From: Acidobacteriota bacterium
GTDB lineage: Bacteria > Acidobacteriota > Terriglobia > Acidiferrales > UBA7541
Assembly: GCA_013289715.1 (NCBI GenBank)
Contig: JABCZJ010000019.1
Coordinates: forward strand, 1-64,000
DNA length: 64,000 nt
Direction of reading: 5' to 3'
Part shown: positions 16,643 through 25,513 of the stretch, piece by piece
Layout of the letters: the number at the start of each line of letters is the position of its first letter
Numbering within the stretch: position 1 is the first letter of the stretch
The notes under the pieces: generated by a model
What the model saw: only the letters and a program-made list of their open reading frames with translations
Told to the model about the DNA's origin: nothing
Databases searched by the model: none
Position numbers and translations under genes: made by a program

Positions 16643-17707
16643 TCAGGGAATTACAGCAGTCTTCAGTTCGCCGTTCCTGTTCTTCATATCCTGAAATACT
16701 TTCGGCAGTCCTTCCAGAGTCACTTCGCCGGTGATGAAGTCGCTGGAGCGAATTTCACCGCGCGCAATCGTGTCCATGGCTTCGCGCATGAACTGCGGTG
16801 TGTGATGGAACGTGGACTTGATGGTGATCTCGGAATAGTGCAGTGCCGCGGGATCAATCTTCACCTCCGTGCCAGTGGGACAACCGCCGAACAAATTTAC
16901 GGTTCCGCCCTTGCGCACCATCTGCAGCGCCCATTCCCAGGTGATGGCGCGACCGACCGCTTCGATCACCGAATCCGCACCACGCCCGCCGTCGGTAAGT
17001 TGCCGCACTAGTTCCACCGGGTTTTCGATCTTGTCCACGTCAAACGCCGCAATAGCGCCCAAGCGTTCGGCGGCCTTCATCTGACTCTTGCGCTTGCCAA
17101 TCGCGATCACGCGCACCTTGCGCTGCGAAAGAATGCGAATAAATTTCAATCCAATCGGTCCGCAGCCGATGACCACCACTGTGTCGCCGGGATGCACGCC
17201 CGTCTCACGAATTCCGCGCAACACGCAAGCCAGCGGCTCGGCCATGGCAGCATCCTTAAAGGAGATGCCATCGGGAATTTCGATCATGTTCTGGCGCACG
17301 ATGCGCCCCGGAATACGGATGTATTCGGCGTAGGCGCCATTATTGAAAAGCAAATCCTCGCAAAGATTCGGCTGGCCCTTGCGGCAGAAGAAGCACGCAT
17401 TGCACGGCGCGGAATTTGCCGGCAACACTCGCATGCCGGGTTGCACACCGCCATTCACATTCTTGCCGGTTTCTTCAATCACCCCGGCGAGCTCGTGGCC
17501 GAAAAGCGAAGGCGGCTGAATCATGCGCGCGTGATATCCGCGCTTCCAGACTTTCAGATCGGTGCCGCAGGTCAGCGCCACGGCGACGCGCACCAGCACT
17601 TCATCGTCACCAATCTTGGGGATATCTACGGTCTCGATCTTCAGATTTTCAGCGCCGTACAAAACCGCCGCGTTCATATGCCCACTGCCCTGCCTATGAG
17701 TGCTCAT
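16643..17707 (-). CDS. Zinc-dependent medium-chain dehydrogenase (second of pair)
   Basis: A 354-residue MDR oxidoreductase like sorbitol or threonine dehydrogenases. It has the catalytic zinc site (CGTD near the N-terminus, then GHELAG with a His-Glu pair), the structural-zinc cysteines C-x2-C-x2-C-x7-C (CNACFFCRKGQPNLC) and a Rossmann motif VVIGCGPIGL. The cofactor should be NAD(P). The start codon overlaps the stop of the preceding dehydrogenase (ATGA) and the fusion gene begins 22 bp downstream, so it is an integral part of the hopanoid operon. ATG 17677 is an alternative start. Substrate is unknown; a polyol or sugar-derived group on the hopanoid side chain is possible. Confidence 0.85.
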   Translation of the reverse strand: MSTHRQGSGHMNAAVLYGAENLKIETVDIPKIGDDEVLVRVAVALTCGTDLKVWKRGYHARMIQPPSLFGHELAGVIEETGKNVNGGVQPGMRVLPANSAPCNACFFCRKGQPNLCEDLLFNNGAYAEYIRIPGRIVRQNMIEIPDGISFKDAAMAEPLACVLRGIRETGVHPGDTVVVIGCGPIGLKFIRILSQRKVRVIAIGKRKSQMKAAERLGAIAAFDVDKIENPVELVRQLTDGGRGADSVIEAVGRAITWEWALQMVRKGGTVNLFGGCPTGTEVKIDPAALHYSEITIKSTFHHTPQFMREAMDTIARGEIRSSDFITGEVTLEGLPKVFQDMKNRNGELKTAVIP

Positions 17708-18810
17708 TCGTGCCTTATGACTACTTTCAAAGTATTATCCTTCGGATGCGCCGCCAATTCCAGTGCCTCGGCTATTTGCTCCAACGGAAAGCGATGGGAA
17801 ATTAATTCACGCACCGGCAGGCGCCGCTCGAAAACCAGCGCCGCGGATTCCGCTTGATCGTCAACGGATGCGCTGTAGCTCCCCAGGATTTCTTTTTCTT
17901 CCACCCCCACTGCCGCCGCCGGAAAGTCCAGCCGCAGGACCGGGTCGTTATGGGCAAACAGTAACACGCGTCCTCCCGGTCGTGCGAGTGCCAGAGCTTC
18001 GGGCACCAATGATGGGTTGGGCACAGCCAGCAGAACGGCATCGGCACCTCGCCCGCCGGTGCGCTGGCGAATTTCCTTCTGCAAATTTCCTGCGGTGGGA
18101 TCAAAAACCTCTTTCGCACCAAAATGCAGACTCGCGGCGCGGCGTCCCGGCATAGGATCACTCGCATAAACGTCCGCGCCTTCGTATTTCGCAAGAATCA
18201 TCAGCAGCATACCGATGGGGCCTTGCCCAATGATGAGAACCTGCTCGCCCGCTGCGATGCGCGCTTTGCGCACGGCTTTCAGGCAGGTGTTCACCGGTTC
18301 CACGAACGTAGCTTCTTCGAAGCTGACGTCCGCGGGCAGCGCGATCATTCCGCGCTCCACAATCCAAGGCATCGCGCGCACGTACTCCGCAAAGCCGCCG
18401 CCGTTGGGATCGAACCCCGCCGTCAGGCCCGTCTTTTTGTAGCCCGCGCACTGCGAAAAAAGTTTCCGCTCGCAATAAAAGCACGCACCGCACGGAATGT
18501 GATGAAAACTGACCACGCGGTCGCCGGGTCTGAACTTCGTAACGCCTGCGCCGACTTTTACTACCGTGCCGGCCAGCTCGTGCCCGAGTATCTGCGGCGG
18601 CGGTACAAAACCGTGATGAATCTTCTTGATGTCCGTGCCGCAGATTCCGCAGGCCGCCACGCGGAACAACAACTCACCTTCGCCAATTTCAGGAATCGGC
18701 ACGGATTCGACGACCACTTGCCCGTTACCGCGATACACCCCGGCCCGCATGTGTCCGCGCTTGGGTTGGTGCGCGTGATGCGATCCGATGTGTTCGATGG
18801 TTTGGCTCAT
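17704..18810 (-). CDS. Zinc-dependent medium-chain dehydrogenase (first of pair)
   Basis: A 368-residue MDR protein, related to the next gene but diverged. It has CGICGTD and GHELAG for the catalytic zinc, a structural zinc lobe (CGACFYCERKLFSQC) and a nucleotide-binding motif LIIGQGPIG. The N-terminal ~20 residues are His-rich (HIGSHHAHQPKRGH), which is unusual and might bind metal. ATG 18810 was chosen because it falls 20 bp after the hpnG stop; the frame extends upstream into hpnG. It lies between hpnG and its paralogue. A role in reducing or oxidising a hopanoid side-chain carbonyl is inferred from position only. Confidence 0.82.
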   Translation of the reverse strand: MSQTIEHIGSHHAHQPKRGHMRAGVYRGNGQVVVESVPIPEIGEGELLFRVAACGICGTDIKKIHHGFVPPPQILGHELAGTVVKVGAGVTKFRPGDRVVSFHHIPCGACFYCERKLFSQCAGYKKTGLTAGFDPNGGGFAEYVRAMPWIVERGMIALPADVSFEEATFVEPVNTCLKAVRKARIAAGEQVLIIGQGPIGMLLMILAKYEGADVYASDPMPGRRAASLHFGAKEVFDPTAGNLQKEIRQRTGGRGADAVLLAVPNPSLVPEALALARPGGRVLLFAHNDPVLRLDFPAAAVGVEEKEILGSYSASVDDQAESAALVFERRLPVRELISHRFPLEQIAEALELAAHPKDNTLKVVIRHE

Positions 18811-18830
18811 CTGCGTCAAACTGTCGCCGA

Positions 18831-19613
18831 TCAAGGCGCCACTACCCCGGATCGCCGTTCCAGTGTTTGAAATCTTTCCGATATACATGCCACGAACTTA
18901 TCGAGATAAGGCGCCAGCGATTCTGCCGCCGCTTTACTGTTCTGCCCCAGCCGCAGCAGATCCGGAACGGATGCTGGATGCAGTGCAACCTGTCCGAGGA
19001 CGCGCGGAATACTGACCTGCCCCTCGTCCGTAAAAATCCGGTTCATATCGAGCGGCAGGTTATCGTCAACCGTGTCACTAATGGCGCGAATTGCGATCGC
19101 CGGAATTCCGTATGCGGCCGATTCCAAGAGTATCTCAAAGCTTTCCATCTCGACGGCGTCCGAGTGCTCGCCCAAGTGGCGCTTCTCTTCCGCTCGACCG
19201 ACCACACGCACGGCGCTGTAAAACTGCTCGACCACCGTAGCGCCGCATTCCTCAGCAAACGAAAGCAACGGCGCGCTGCTCGCCAGAGGATTACTGCTCG
19301 GATCAGTCAGCTCGGCCTCTGTTCGCACTGAACGTGCCGCCAAAATTTGACCGACCTGGTATTGCGACTTGAGCGCGCCCGCTAGCCCGGAAGAAACGCA
19401 AAGATTAATCGACTCCGGATCGCTTCCGAGGACCTTTGCTCCTTCCGAGTGGGCCTGCTTCGGCCCGGCCCCAGTCAAAACAACGCCGACCTCGGCAAAG
19501 CCAACTTCGGCCCGGTATACGTTCACTTCGCCCCACTTGCCAGGGCGAAATTTTCGCATCGCGTGCCACGGTGCAAATTCATTTTCGAGCGCGAAGGTGA
19601 CGAGTATTCTCAT
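18831..19613 (-). CDS. hpnG: Adenosylhopane nucleosidase/phosphorylase HpnG
   Basis: A 260-residue protein of the purine nucleoside phosphorylase / MTA-SAH nucleosidase fold. It starts MRILVTFALENEF and keeps the glycine-rich strand VVLTGAGPKQA, the VEMESFEIL motif that contacts the nucleoside sugar and the catalytic-region AISDTVDDNLP. HpnG removes adenine from adenosylhopane, made by the radical-SAM enzyme HpnH, on the way to bacteriohopanetetrol. No hpnH is present in the window. The gene sits 9 bp after hpnA and 20 bp before the first dehydrogenase. Confidence 0.85.
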   Translation of the reverse strand: MRILVTFALENEFAPWHAMRKFRPGKWGEVNVYRAEVGFAEVGVVLTGAGPKQAHSEGAKVLGSDPESINLCVSSGLAGALKSQYQVGQILAARSVRTEAELTDPSSNPLASSAPLLSFAEECGATVVEQFYSAVRVVGRAEEKRHLGEHSDAVEMESFEILLESAAYGIPAIAIRAISDTVDDNLPLDMNRIFTDEGQVSIPRVLGQVALHPASVPDLLRLGQNSKAAAESLAPYLDKFVACISERFQTLERRSGVVAP

Positions 19614-19622
19614 TGTGCTTCT

Positions 19623-20651
19623 CTATGCCGCTGCGGCGTGCGCCACCCGTTTACCACCCGCGCGATTCGCAAGGTAACCGTGCTCTTCGTACCAGCGTAC
19701 TGCGCGCTCCAGCGCTGCTTCCACTTTTCCTGGCTTGTAGCCCAATTCCCTCGCCGCTTTGTCGCTTTCGACGAACATTTTGTGGCGCGACATTTTCACG
19801 CCTTCCACAGGAATCTGCGGCTCGCGTCCCGCCAGTCGCGAATAGAATTCAGCTGCATACCCAGCCGCCAGCGCAACGGCGTGCGGCAAACGCACGCGCG
19901 GCGCCGGTCGCCCGGTGATCGCTGAAAGCGCGTCCAGAATTTCCTTCAGAGTCATATTACGCGCGCCCAAAATGTAACGCTCACCGATGCGGCCCTTGTC
20001 CGCCGCCAGCAAGTGACCCGCGGCAACATCTTCCACCGCGGCCACGTTCAATCCCGTGTCCACATACGCCGGCATCTTGCCCCGCAGAAAATCCAGAATG
20101 ATGCGCCCGGTCGGCGTCGGCTTCCAATCGCCCGGTCCCACCGGCGCCGTGGGATTCACGATCACCAGCGGAACGCCCGCGCGAGCTGCCTCAAGGGAAA
20201 CTTGCTCCGCCAAGAACTTGGACCGCTTGTAATGACCGATCATTTCGTCCAGCGTCGCCTGGGTGTTTTCGTTCGGCAACGCGCCATGCCGCGGCACTGC
20301 AATAGTCGCAACCGTGCTGGTATATACGATGCGCTGCACGCCCGCGCGCTGCGCCGCTTCGAGTAACCGCCGCGTGCCTTCGACGTTACTCTCGTAAATC
20401 TCCGCGGGCTTTGGCGTCCACAGGCGGTAATCGGCGGCGACGTGATACACGCGGCGCACGCCTTGCATCGCGCGATCGAGCGAAGCCCCATCGCGCAAAT
20501 CACCTTCCGCCGGTTCAACAGGAAGGCCTTCCAGCACTGCCAGATTACTGCTGCGGCGCACCAGCACGCGCACAGCGTCGCCGGCAGCGACAAGTTGCCG
20601 CGCAACATGGCTCCCCACAAATCCCGTGGCGCCGGTGACCAGTGTCGTCAT
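19623..20651 (-). CDS. hpnA: Hopanoid-associated sugar epimerase HpnA
   Basis: A 342-residue extended short-chain dehydrogenase. The NAD(P) motif TGATGFVGSHVA is at residues ~5-16, DGAS/YHVAADYRLW follow, the active-site Tyr/Lys region is YKRSKFLAEQ, and LVIVNPTAPVGPGDWKPTPTG is typical of HpnA. It has no experimentally clear reaction but is a regular member of hopanoid operons. ATG 20651 is used; a TTG at 20663 is an alternative. The Ala/Arg-rich C-terminus ends 9 bp before hpnG. Confidence 0.88.
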   Translation of the reverse strand: MTTLVTGATGFVGSHVARQLVAAGDAVRVLVRRSSNLAVLEGLPVEPAEGDLRDGASLDRAMQGVRRVYHVAADYRLWTPKPAEIYESNVEGTRRLLEAAQRAGVQRIVYTSTVATIAVPRHGALPNENTQATLDEMIGHYKRSKFLAEQVSLEAARAGVPLVIVNPTAPVGPGDWKPTPTGRIILDFLRGKMPAYVDTGLNVAAVEDVAAGHLLAADKGRIGERYILGARNMTLKEILDALSAITGRPAPRVRLPHAVALAAGYAAEFYSRLAGREPQIPVEGVKMSRHKMFVESDKAARELGYKPGKVEAALERAVRWYEEHGYLANRAGGKRVAHAAAA

Positions 20652-20809
20652 AAGGAATGGCAAACCTGCTTGTAGCGAACCGATTTTTTCTGACGGATGC
20701 TACAGGTGCGGCTTCGTGCGACCAACCTAGCCGCGTTTGAGGAAGCATTGAAGATTCTCGCGCTGCAGAAGCCGCAGCGGCGATTTACAGCGAGCGACGC
20801 GCGCATCGC

Positions 20810-22840
20810 CTAGGTCCGCAGTCCGTTGTGGTTTTGCAATTCCTCGGCGGGTATCTGTACGCCGACGAATTTGCGCCGACCCTGGCGCATGTTGTCATAC
20901 CGTGCAAGGGCGTACAGCGGGAACGCGTTGCGATAGATGTGATACTTCAAATAGAACACGCACGGAAATCCCGTGCCGGTAAATTCGTCTTCGTCCCAGG
21001 TACCGTTTTCGTTCTGATTAGCAACGAGCCACGCAATGGCGCGCTCGACGCATGCATCATACGGCCCGCACACCGCGAGCAACCCAATGATGGCCCAAGC
21101 CGTCTGCGAAGCCGTGCTCTTCCCTTTCCCTTTCAACGCGGGATCGTAGTAGGAAAGAATCGATTCGCCGAATCCGCCATCACGATTCTGCACCGAACGC
21201 AGCCAGTTGGCCGCAGCCTGGCAATCCGCGCCCTTGGACAATCCAATCGTCTCCAGAGCGCGCAGCACGCTGCTGCTGCCATAAATGTAGTTCACGCCCC
21301 AGCGCCCGAACCAGGGACCTTCGGAAGTCTGATCGTGGCGAATAAACGCTCGCGCCCGTTGAATCACCGGATCATTCGCCGACCAGCCCATCTGGCCGAG
21401 GCATTCCACGGCGCGCGCCGTAACGTCCGCCGTCGAAGGATCCAGCATCGCATTGTGGTCCGCGAACGGGATGTGATTCAGGAATTGCAGATTGTTTTCG
21501 TGGTCGAACGCGCCCCAGCCGCCATCTTCGTTCTGCATGCTGACGAGCCACGCCAGTCCGCGCTGCATCGAGCGGCGCAAGCGCTCGGAGTCCGGATCGG
21601 CGACGCGCCCGAGCGCCATCAGCACGAATGCGGTATCGTCCACGTCCGGATAAAACTCATTCTTAAATTCAAACGCCCAGCCACCCGGCGCGGCATTCGG
21701 ATTCTTGACCTGCCAATCGCCCGGCCCAAGGATCTGATTCGCCACAACCCAGCGCTCGGCAGCGATGAGCGACGGATGAGCAGGATCGAGTCCGGCTTCT
21801 TCCAGCGACACCATGGCAATCGCCGTATCCCACACCGGTGAAATGCAAGGTTGCACCCGCAACGTGTCGCCTTCCGCAATCTCGTACCGTTCCAGAAAAC
21901 CGATTTCGCGCGCGACAAGCGGATCCTGCATGTCGCCGCCTTCAGCCAGCAGCGCAAAGATCGAATTCATCATCGCCGGGTAGATTGTGCCCAGACCTTC
22001 GCTGCGTTCCAGACGTTCCACCATCCAGTTACGCGCGCGTTCCAGCGCCGTCTTGCGGAATGGTTTCCAGCCAAGTCGTTCGTGCAGCTTCAACCCACGA
22101 TCGAGCGCTAGGAACACATTGCGCCAGGAGATAACCCGCTTATCCCACTTAAAAGACTTCGGCCTGCCACCAGGAGTTTTGAAAAGTTCGCTGACCGTCA
22201 CGCCCTCAGGCAGCTGCCAATCCGGCTTATACGCGTAAACCAGCGCTAGTGGAATGACGATTCCGCGCGTCCAGGACGACATCTCATGAATATTGATCGG
22301 GAACCAATCTGGCAAGAGCATCAGTTCGGGAGGAATCGAGGGAACGATGCTCCAGTCCACGCCGCCCACCATCGCAAGGTAGAAGCGCACGTAGGAGTTC
22401 GTCGCCTCCAGCCCGCCCAGCTCCAGGACTCGCTCTTTCGCACGCAATAGCGGCGGCGCCGAGGCCGATTCACCCGCCAGCCGCAGCGCGACGTAAGCCT
22501 TCACGGTGGCGTTCAGTTCAGAAGGACCACCCTCGAAAATGTTCCAGCCGCCATCAGGCAACTGCTTGTGCCGAATGTAGTTCGCAAGCTTTGCTGTTTT
22601 TTCGGATTCCAGCTGACCAAGAATATGGAGGTACAGGATGTAGTCGGATTCCAGCGTGGTGTCCGCTTCCAGCTCGGCCCACCAGTAGCCGTCCTGCGTC
22701 TGCGCGGAAAGCAGCCAGTTCGTAGCGCGCGCGACGGCTTGCTCGACCTGAAATTGGATGTTTCGGCTGCGAACAGTGGCCGTACCCTGCGAACTGCGCT
22801 CGTTCGGGAGGTCCACCTGCAGTCTTGCTTTCGGCGTCAT
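20810..22840 (-). CDS. shc: Squalene-hopene cyclase
   Basis: About 676 residues from ATG 22840, chosen for the GAGGG site four bases upstream. The frame extends to GTG 22939 without a ribosome site, and 676 fits the usual 630-680. The catalytic DXDD motif is DVDDTA near residue 399. Several QW-type repeats are visible (QTQDGYWWAELE, QLPDGGWNIFEG, QNEDGGWGAFDH, QNRDGGFGES, QNENGTWDEDE), which stabilise the alpha/alpha barrels. The enzyme is a monotopic inner-membrane protein that cyclises squalene to hopene and hopanol. It is the first gene of the operon, preceded by a likely terminator and a ~500-bp gap. Confidence 0.95.
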   Translation of the reverse strand: MTPKARLQVDLPNERSSQGTATVRSRNIQFQVEQAVARATNWLLSAQTQDGYWWAELEADTTLESDYILYLHILGQLESEKTAKLANYIRHKQLPDGGWNIFEGGPSELNATVKAYVALRLAGESASAPPLLRAKERVLELGGLEATNSYVRFYLAMVGGVDWSIVPSIPPELMLLPDWFPINIHEMSSWTRGIVIPLALVYAYKPDWQLPEGVTVSELFKTPGGRPKSFKWDKRVISWRNVFLALDRGLKLHERLGWKPFRKTALERARNWMVERLERSEGLGTIYPAMMNSIFALLAEGGDMQDPLVAREIGFLERYEIAEGDTLRVQPCISPVWDTAIAMVSLEEAGLDPAHPSLIAAERWVVANQILGPGDWQVKNPNAAPGGWAFEFKNEFYPDVDDTAFVLMALGRVADPDSERLRRSMQRGLAWLVSMQNEDGGWGAFDHENNLQFLNHIPFADHNAMLDPSTADVTARAVECLGQMGWSANDPVIQRARAFIRHDQTSEGPWFGRWGVNYIYGSSSVLRALETIGLSKGADCQAAANWLRSVQNRDGGFGESILSYYDPALKGKGKSTASQTAWAIIGLLAVCGPYDACVERAIAWLVANQNENGTWDEDEFTGTGFPCVFYLKYHIYRNAFPLYALARYDNMRQGRRKFVGVQIPAEELQNHNGLRT

Positions 22841-23343
22841 CAATCCCTCAGTACTATTTGACAACATTCGCACCGTGTCCAACGTACCGCGGTGCTCCTC
22901 TGGCGACGAATCGCGCAACTGCGGGTTGCTGCGATCCACCCAGTGATGGATGTTCGAATCTATAAAAGGCCGACAGGCCGCTTTTTACCCTGCTAAACAG
23001 GTGCTGCGCGATGAATCGCCGTGTAAAATCAGCCCGCCCTGCAGCCCAAATTGCACAGTGTTCACGCTAACGCTAATATTATCTTTGGGTTTGCCCTTAG
23101 GGTCAACTAAAAACGGGCCGCCCGTTCCCATTACCAGTAGATGTAGGCGGAGACCAGATGGCTGCTTAAAATGTTTCAAACATGCAAACGGCCGGGAAAA
23201 GTGTGCAAAAATATTGTCGGAATTGCCCACAATCGCCGGGCGGGCTCAAAGCAAAAGCGAAGAGAAACCGAAATCAAGGTCGCACGCCAGAGATAAATCG
23301 CCACCGGATATCGATCGCCTCACCGAGCGGTACGCGACGTACC
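22841..23343. other. Intergenic region upstream of shc
   Basis: About 500 bp without a convincing gene. It contains the predicted terminator of the lpxD unit (23108-23126) and must contain the promoter of the hopanoid operon, which I could not place with confidence. A short GGCC/GGCC stem near 22966 is weak. Confidence 0.5.
23108..23126 (-). terminator. Predicted Rho-independent terminator after lpxD
   Basis: On the minus strand AACGGG, a CGG loop and CCCGTT form a 6-bp stem running straight into TTTAG, giving five U residues in the transcript. It lies ~220 bp after the lpxD stop and ~270 bp before shc, separating the lipid A and hopanoid units. Confidence 0.5.
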
Positions 23344-24363
23344 TTACTCGACCGCTTTCTCTTCCTCCAATTTGCGCACCCGTTCCGCCAGTTCCGGTAA
23401 ACGCGACAACCAGCCATACTGCTCCTTGAATCGTGCGAACGGCCTCGCCGGAGTACCCCAGACCGTCTGGCCGCGCCGTATCGTCTTGTTGCTCGGGATG
23501 CCCGCCTGCGCTCCGATGATCGCATCGTCTTCCAGCGTGCAGTGCGGGGCGATGCCCACTTGGCCACCGATCAGCACCTGGGAGCCAACCGTGCAGCTGC
23601 CGGAAATCCCCACTTGGGCCGCGACGACCGTATTTCTACCGATGCGGACGTTATGGGCGACCTGCACCAAGTTATCGATCTTGACGCCAGTTCCAATTTG
23701 GGTCGCGTCCAGAGAACCACGGTCAATCGTGGTGTTGCAGCCAATTTCCACGTCGTTGCCAATTTCCACGCTGCCGATCTGCGGGAACTTGATGTGACGT
23801 TCGTCGCCGAACACATAGCCAAACCCATCGCCACCGATCACCGCGCCGCTGTGCACCTCTACGCGATCTGCCAGCCGAGCGCCGGCGTACAACGTCACGC
23901 GAGGATGCAGCCAACAGTTTTCGCCCAGGCGAGCGTCGCGTCCCACGAAGCAAAATGCGTCCACCGCAGTACCCGTGCCGATTTCCACTTCGTCTTCAAT
24001 TACAACGTACGGCCCGACGCGGATGTTGGGAGCGAGCCGCGCCGTCGCAGCGACGATTGCAGTGGGATGAATTTCCGGTCGCAGCGGAGGTCGCGGGAGC
24101 AGCCACGCGGCCGCCTTCGCGAAGGCGAGCTTCGGGTTTTCGACTTCCAGAACGGTCTTGCCAGACAAATCCGCGCCCCGTATGGCGAGCACGCAACGCG
24201 CCGCGGAGGCCGCAGCTCGTTCAACCTGGCGCGGAGAGTCCGCGTAGATCAGATCCTCGGCGTTCGCGCTCTCTGGATTTGCGACGCCAGATATCGGCGC
24301 ATGCCCGTCTCCCAGGATTTTGGCGCTCAGATGCTCCGCAACTTCACCAGCCGTGTGAATCAT
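23344..24363 (-). CDS. lpxD: UDP-3-O-acylglucosamine N-acyltransferase LpxD
   Basis: A 339-residue protein with the usual N-terminal uridine-binding domain and a left-handed beta-helix of hexapeptide repeats (about residues 95-310: IHPTAIVA, NIRVGPYVVIEDEVEIG). The catalytic His lies in LVQVAHNVRIG, and GGDGFGYV is conserved in LpxD. It adds the N-linked acyl chain in lipid A synthesis, in the cytoplasm. ATG 24363 is used because the upstream extension to 24492 overlaps the acyltransferase gene and is not LpxD-like. The C-terminus ends in a short coiled coil (LAERVRKLEEEKAVE). It follows the acyltransferase gene by 62 bp. Confidence 0.93.
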   Translation of the reverse strand: MIHTAGEVAEHLSAKILGDGHAPISGVANPESANAEDLIYADSPRQVERAAASAARCVLAIRGADLSGKTVLEVENPKLAFAKAAAWLLPRPPLRPEIHPTAIVAATARLAPNIRVGPYVVIEDEVEIGTGTAVDAFCFVGRDARLGENCWLHPRVTLYAGARLADRVEVHSGAVIGGDGFGYVFGDERHIKFPQIGSVEIGNDVEIGCNTTIDRGSLDATQIGTGVKIDNLVQVAHNVRIGRNTVVAAQVGISGSCTVGSQVLIGGQVGIAPHCTLEDDAIIGAQAGIPSNKTIRRGQTVWGTPARPFARFKEQYGWLSRLPELAERVRKLEEEKAVE

Positions 24364-24425
24364 CACTGCACCTCGCAGCAAAATGAGTCGTCGCAAACAA
24401 TTCGCGCGCTGCAGCGCGCGCCAAG

Positions 24426-25331
24426 CTAAAACGGGTAAATCGGCGGCTCGCCGGGAGGGCGCGTTTTCCATCTCTTGTGTACCCAAAGCCACTGACCGGG
24501 ATGCGCGCGCACGAAATCCTCGATCACGCGTGTAAACCGCTGCGTGTTCTCCCGCACGTCCGCCTCTTCATCGCCCGTGCGCACCAGCTCGACGGGCGGT
24601 TCGAATCGCAGCCGGTATTTCTGCAGAGAGTCGTCCCAAGAAAGAAACCCGGGAACCACGGCCGCGTCCGTGCGCAAAGCGATGCGCGCCAAACCGGAAG
24701 TGGTGGACGCGGGAATGCCAAAAAAATCCACGAACACTCCTTCTTCAAGCGCGGTGTTGTGATCCGAGAGAATGCCCACCGTGCCGCCGTCCCCCAGCAC
24801 CTTCAAAATCGCGCGCGCGGATTTATTTTTATCAATCGGACGATTCCCTGACAGACAACGGTAACGATTAATGAGCGCATCCACGCGTGCATTGGAAATC
24901 GGCCGAACCAGAAAATGCAAAGGGTGTCCGTAGAGTGCGTGCGCGAAGGAAGACAACTCCCAGGCGCTCATATGCCCGGTCAGGAAGAGCACGCCTTTCC
25001 CGCGGCGTTGCCCAAAATCGAAATTCTCAGCTCCATCAATCACTACGACACGCTCGATGTTCTTTCGCGTGTACCGTGGAAATTGCGAGAACTCGCCCGC
25101 CATCCAGCCGATTTGCCGGATCATGCCGCGGATGACGTCCTCGCGTTTCGCTTCGCTCCAGTCGGGAAATGCCAGCTTCAGATTAAACATCGCGGCACGG
25201 CGCAGCGGCGTGCGGAAAGCGTAGGCCACAGACGCGAAGGACGCACCCACGAATCGCACGGCCGGACGCGGCAACAGTCCTAATAACTTCAGCCCTGTCC
25301 ACGCGACGGCATATTCCAACCATTCCCGCAT
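24426..25331 (-). CDS. LpxL/HtrB-type lipid A acyltransferase
   Basis: A 301-residue protein. The first ~45 residues are hydrophobic (LLGLLPRPAVRFVG) and should anchor it in the inner membrane. The catalytic HX4E motif is GHMSAWE, followed by the usual LVRPISNARVD and later VGILSDHN and FFGIPASTTSGLARIA. This family adds secondary acyl chains to lipid A (LpxL/LpxM). Which position or chain length is used cannot be told. It is probably co-transcribed with lpxD just downstream. Confidence 0.88.
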   Translation of the reverse strand: MREWLEYAVAWTGLKLLGLLPRPAVRFVGASFASVAYAFRTPLRRAAMFNLKLAFPDWSEAKREDVIRGMIRQIGWMAGEFSQFPRYTRKNIERVVVIDGAENFDFGQRRGKGVLFLTGHMSAWELSSFAHALYGHPLHFLVRPISNARVDALINRYRCLSGNRPIDKNKSARAILKVLGDGGTVGILSDHNTALEEGVFVDFFGIPASTTSGLARIALRTDAAVVPGFLSWDDSLQKYRLRFEPPVELVRTGDEEADVRENTQRFTRVIEDFVRAHPGQWLWVHKRWKTRPPGEPPIYPF

Positions 25332-25513
25332 AGCGGGCCATTATGCAAGAGCCTGCAGAGAGGATGCCAGCAATCGTTCGACGAGTGTGCGTTGGCATCG
25401 TCTGTCGCAATTGCCCTCTGCCGTGACCGGTCGCGATGATCTATTGTGTCAAGCGCGCGGCGCCTCGCTTCGCGAAACAAGTTTGGCGGCGGGGATGTTA
25501 GACTCATCGCGCT

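Noticed and set aside
20828..21841. 337-residue plus-strand frame
   Set aside because: Antisense to shc, with no recognisable domain.
22966..22990. Short GGCC stem near a T-run upstream of shc
   Set aside because: Only four base pairs; too weak for a terminator or RNA switch call.
23542..24429. 295-residue plus-strand frame
   Set aside because: Antisense to lpxD; composition reflects the hexapeptide repeats on the other strand.
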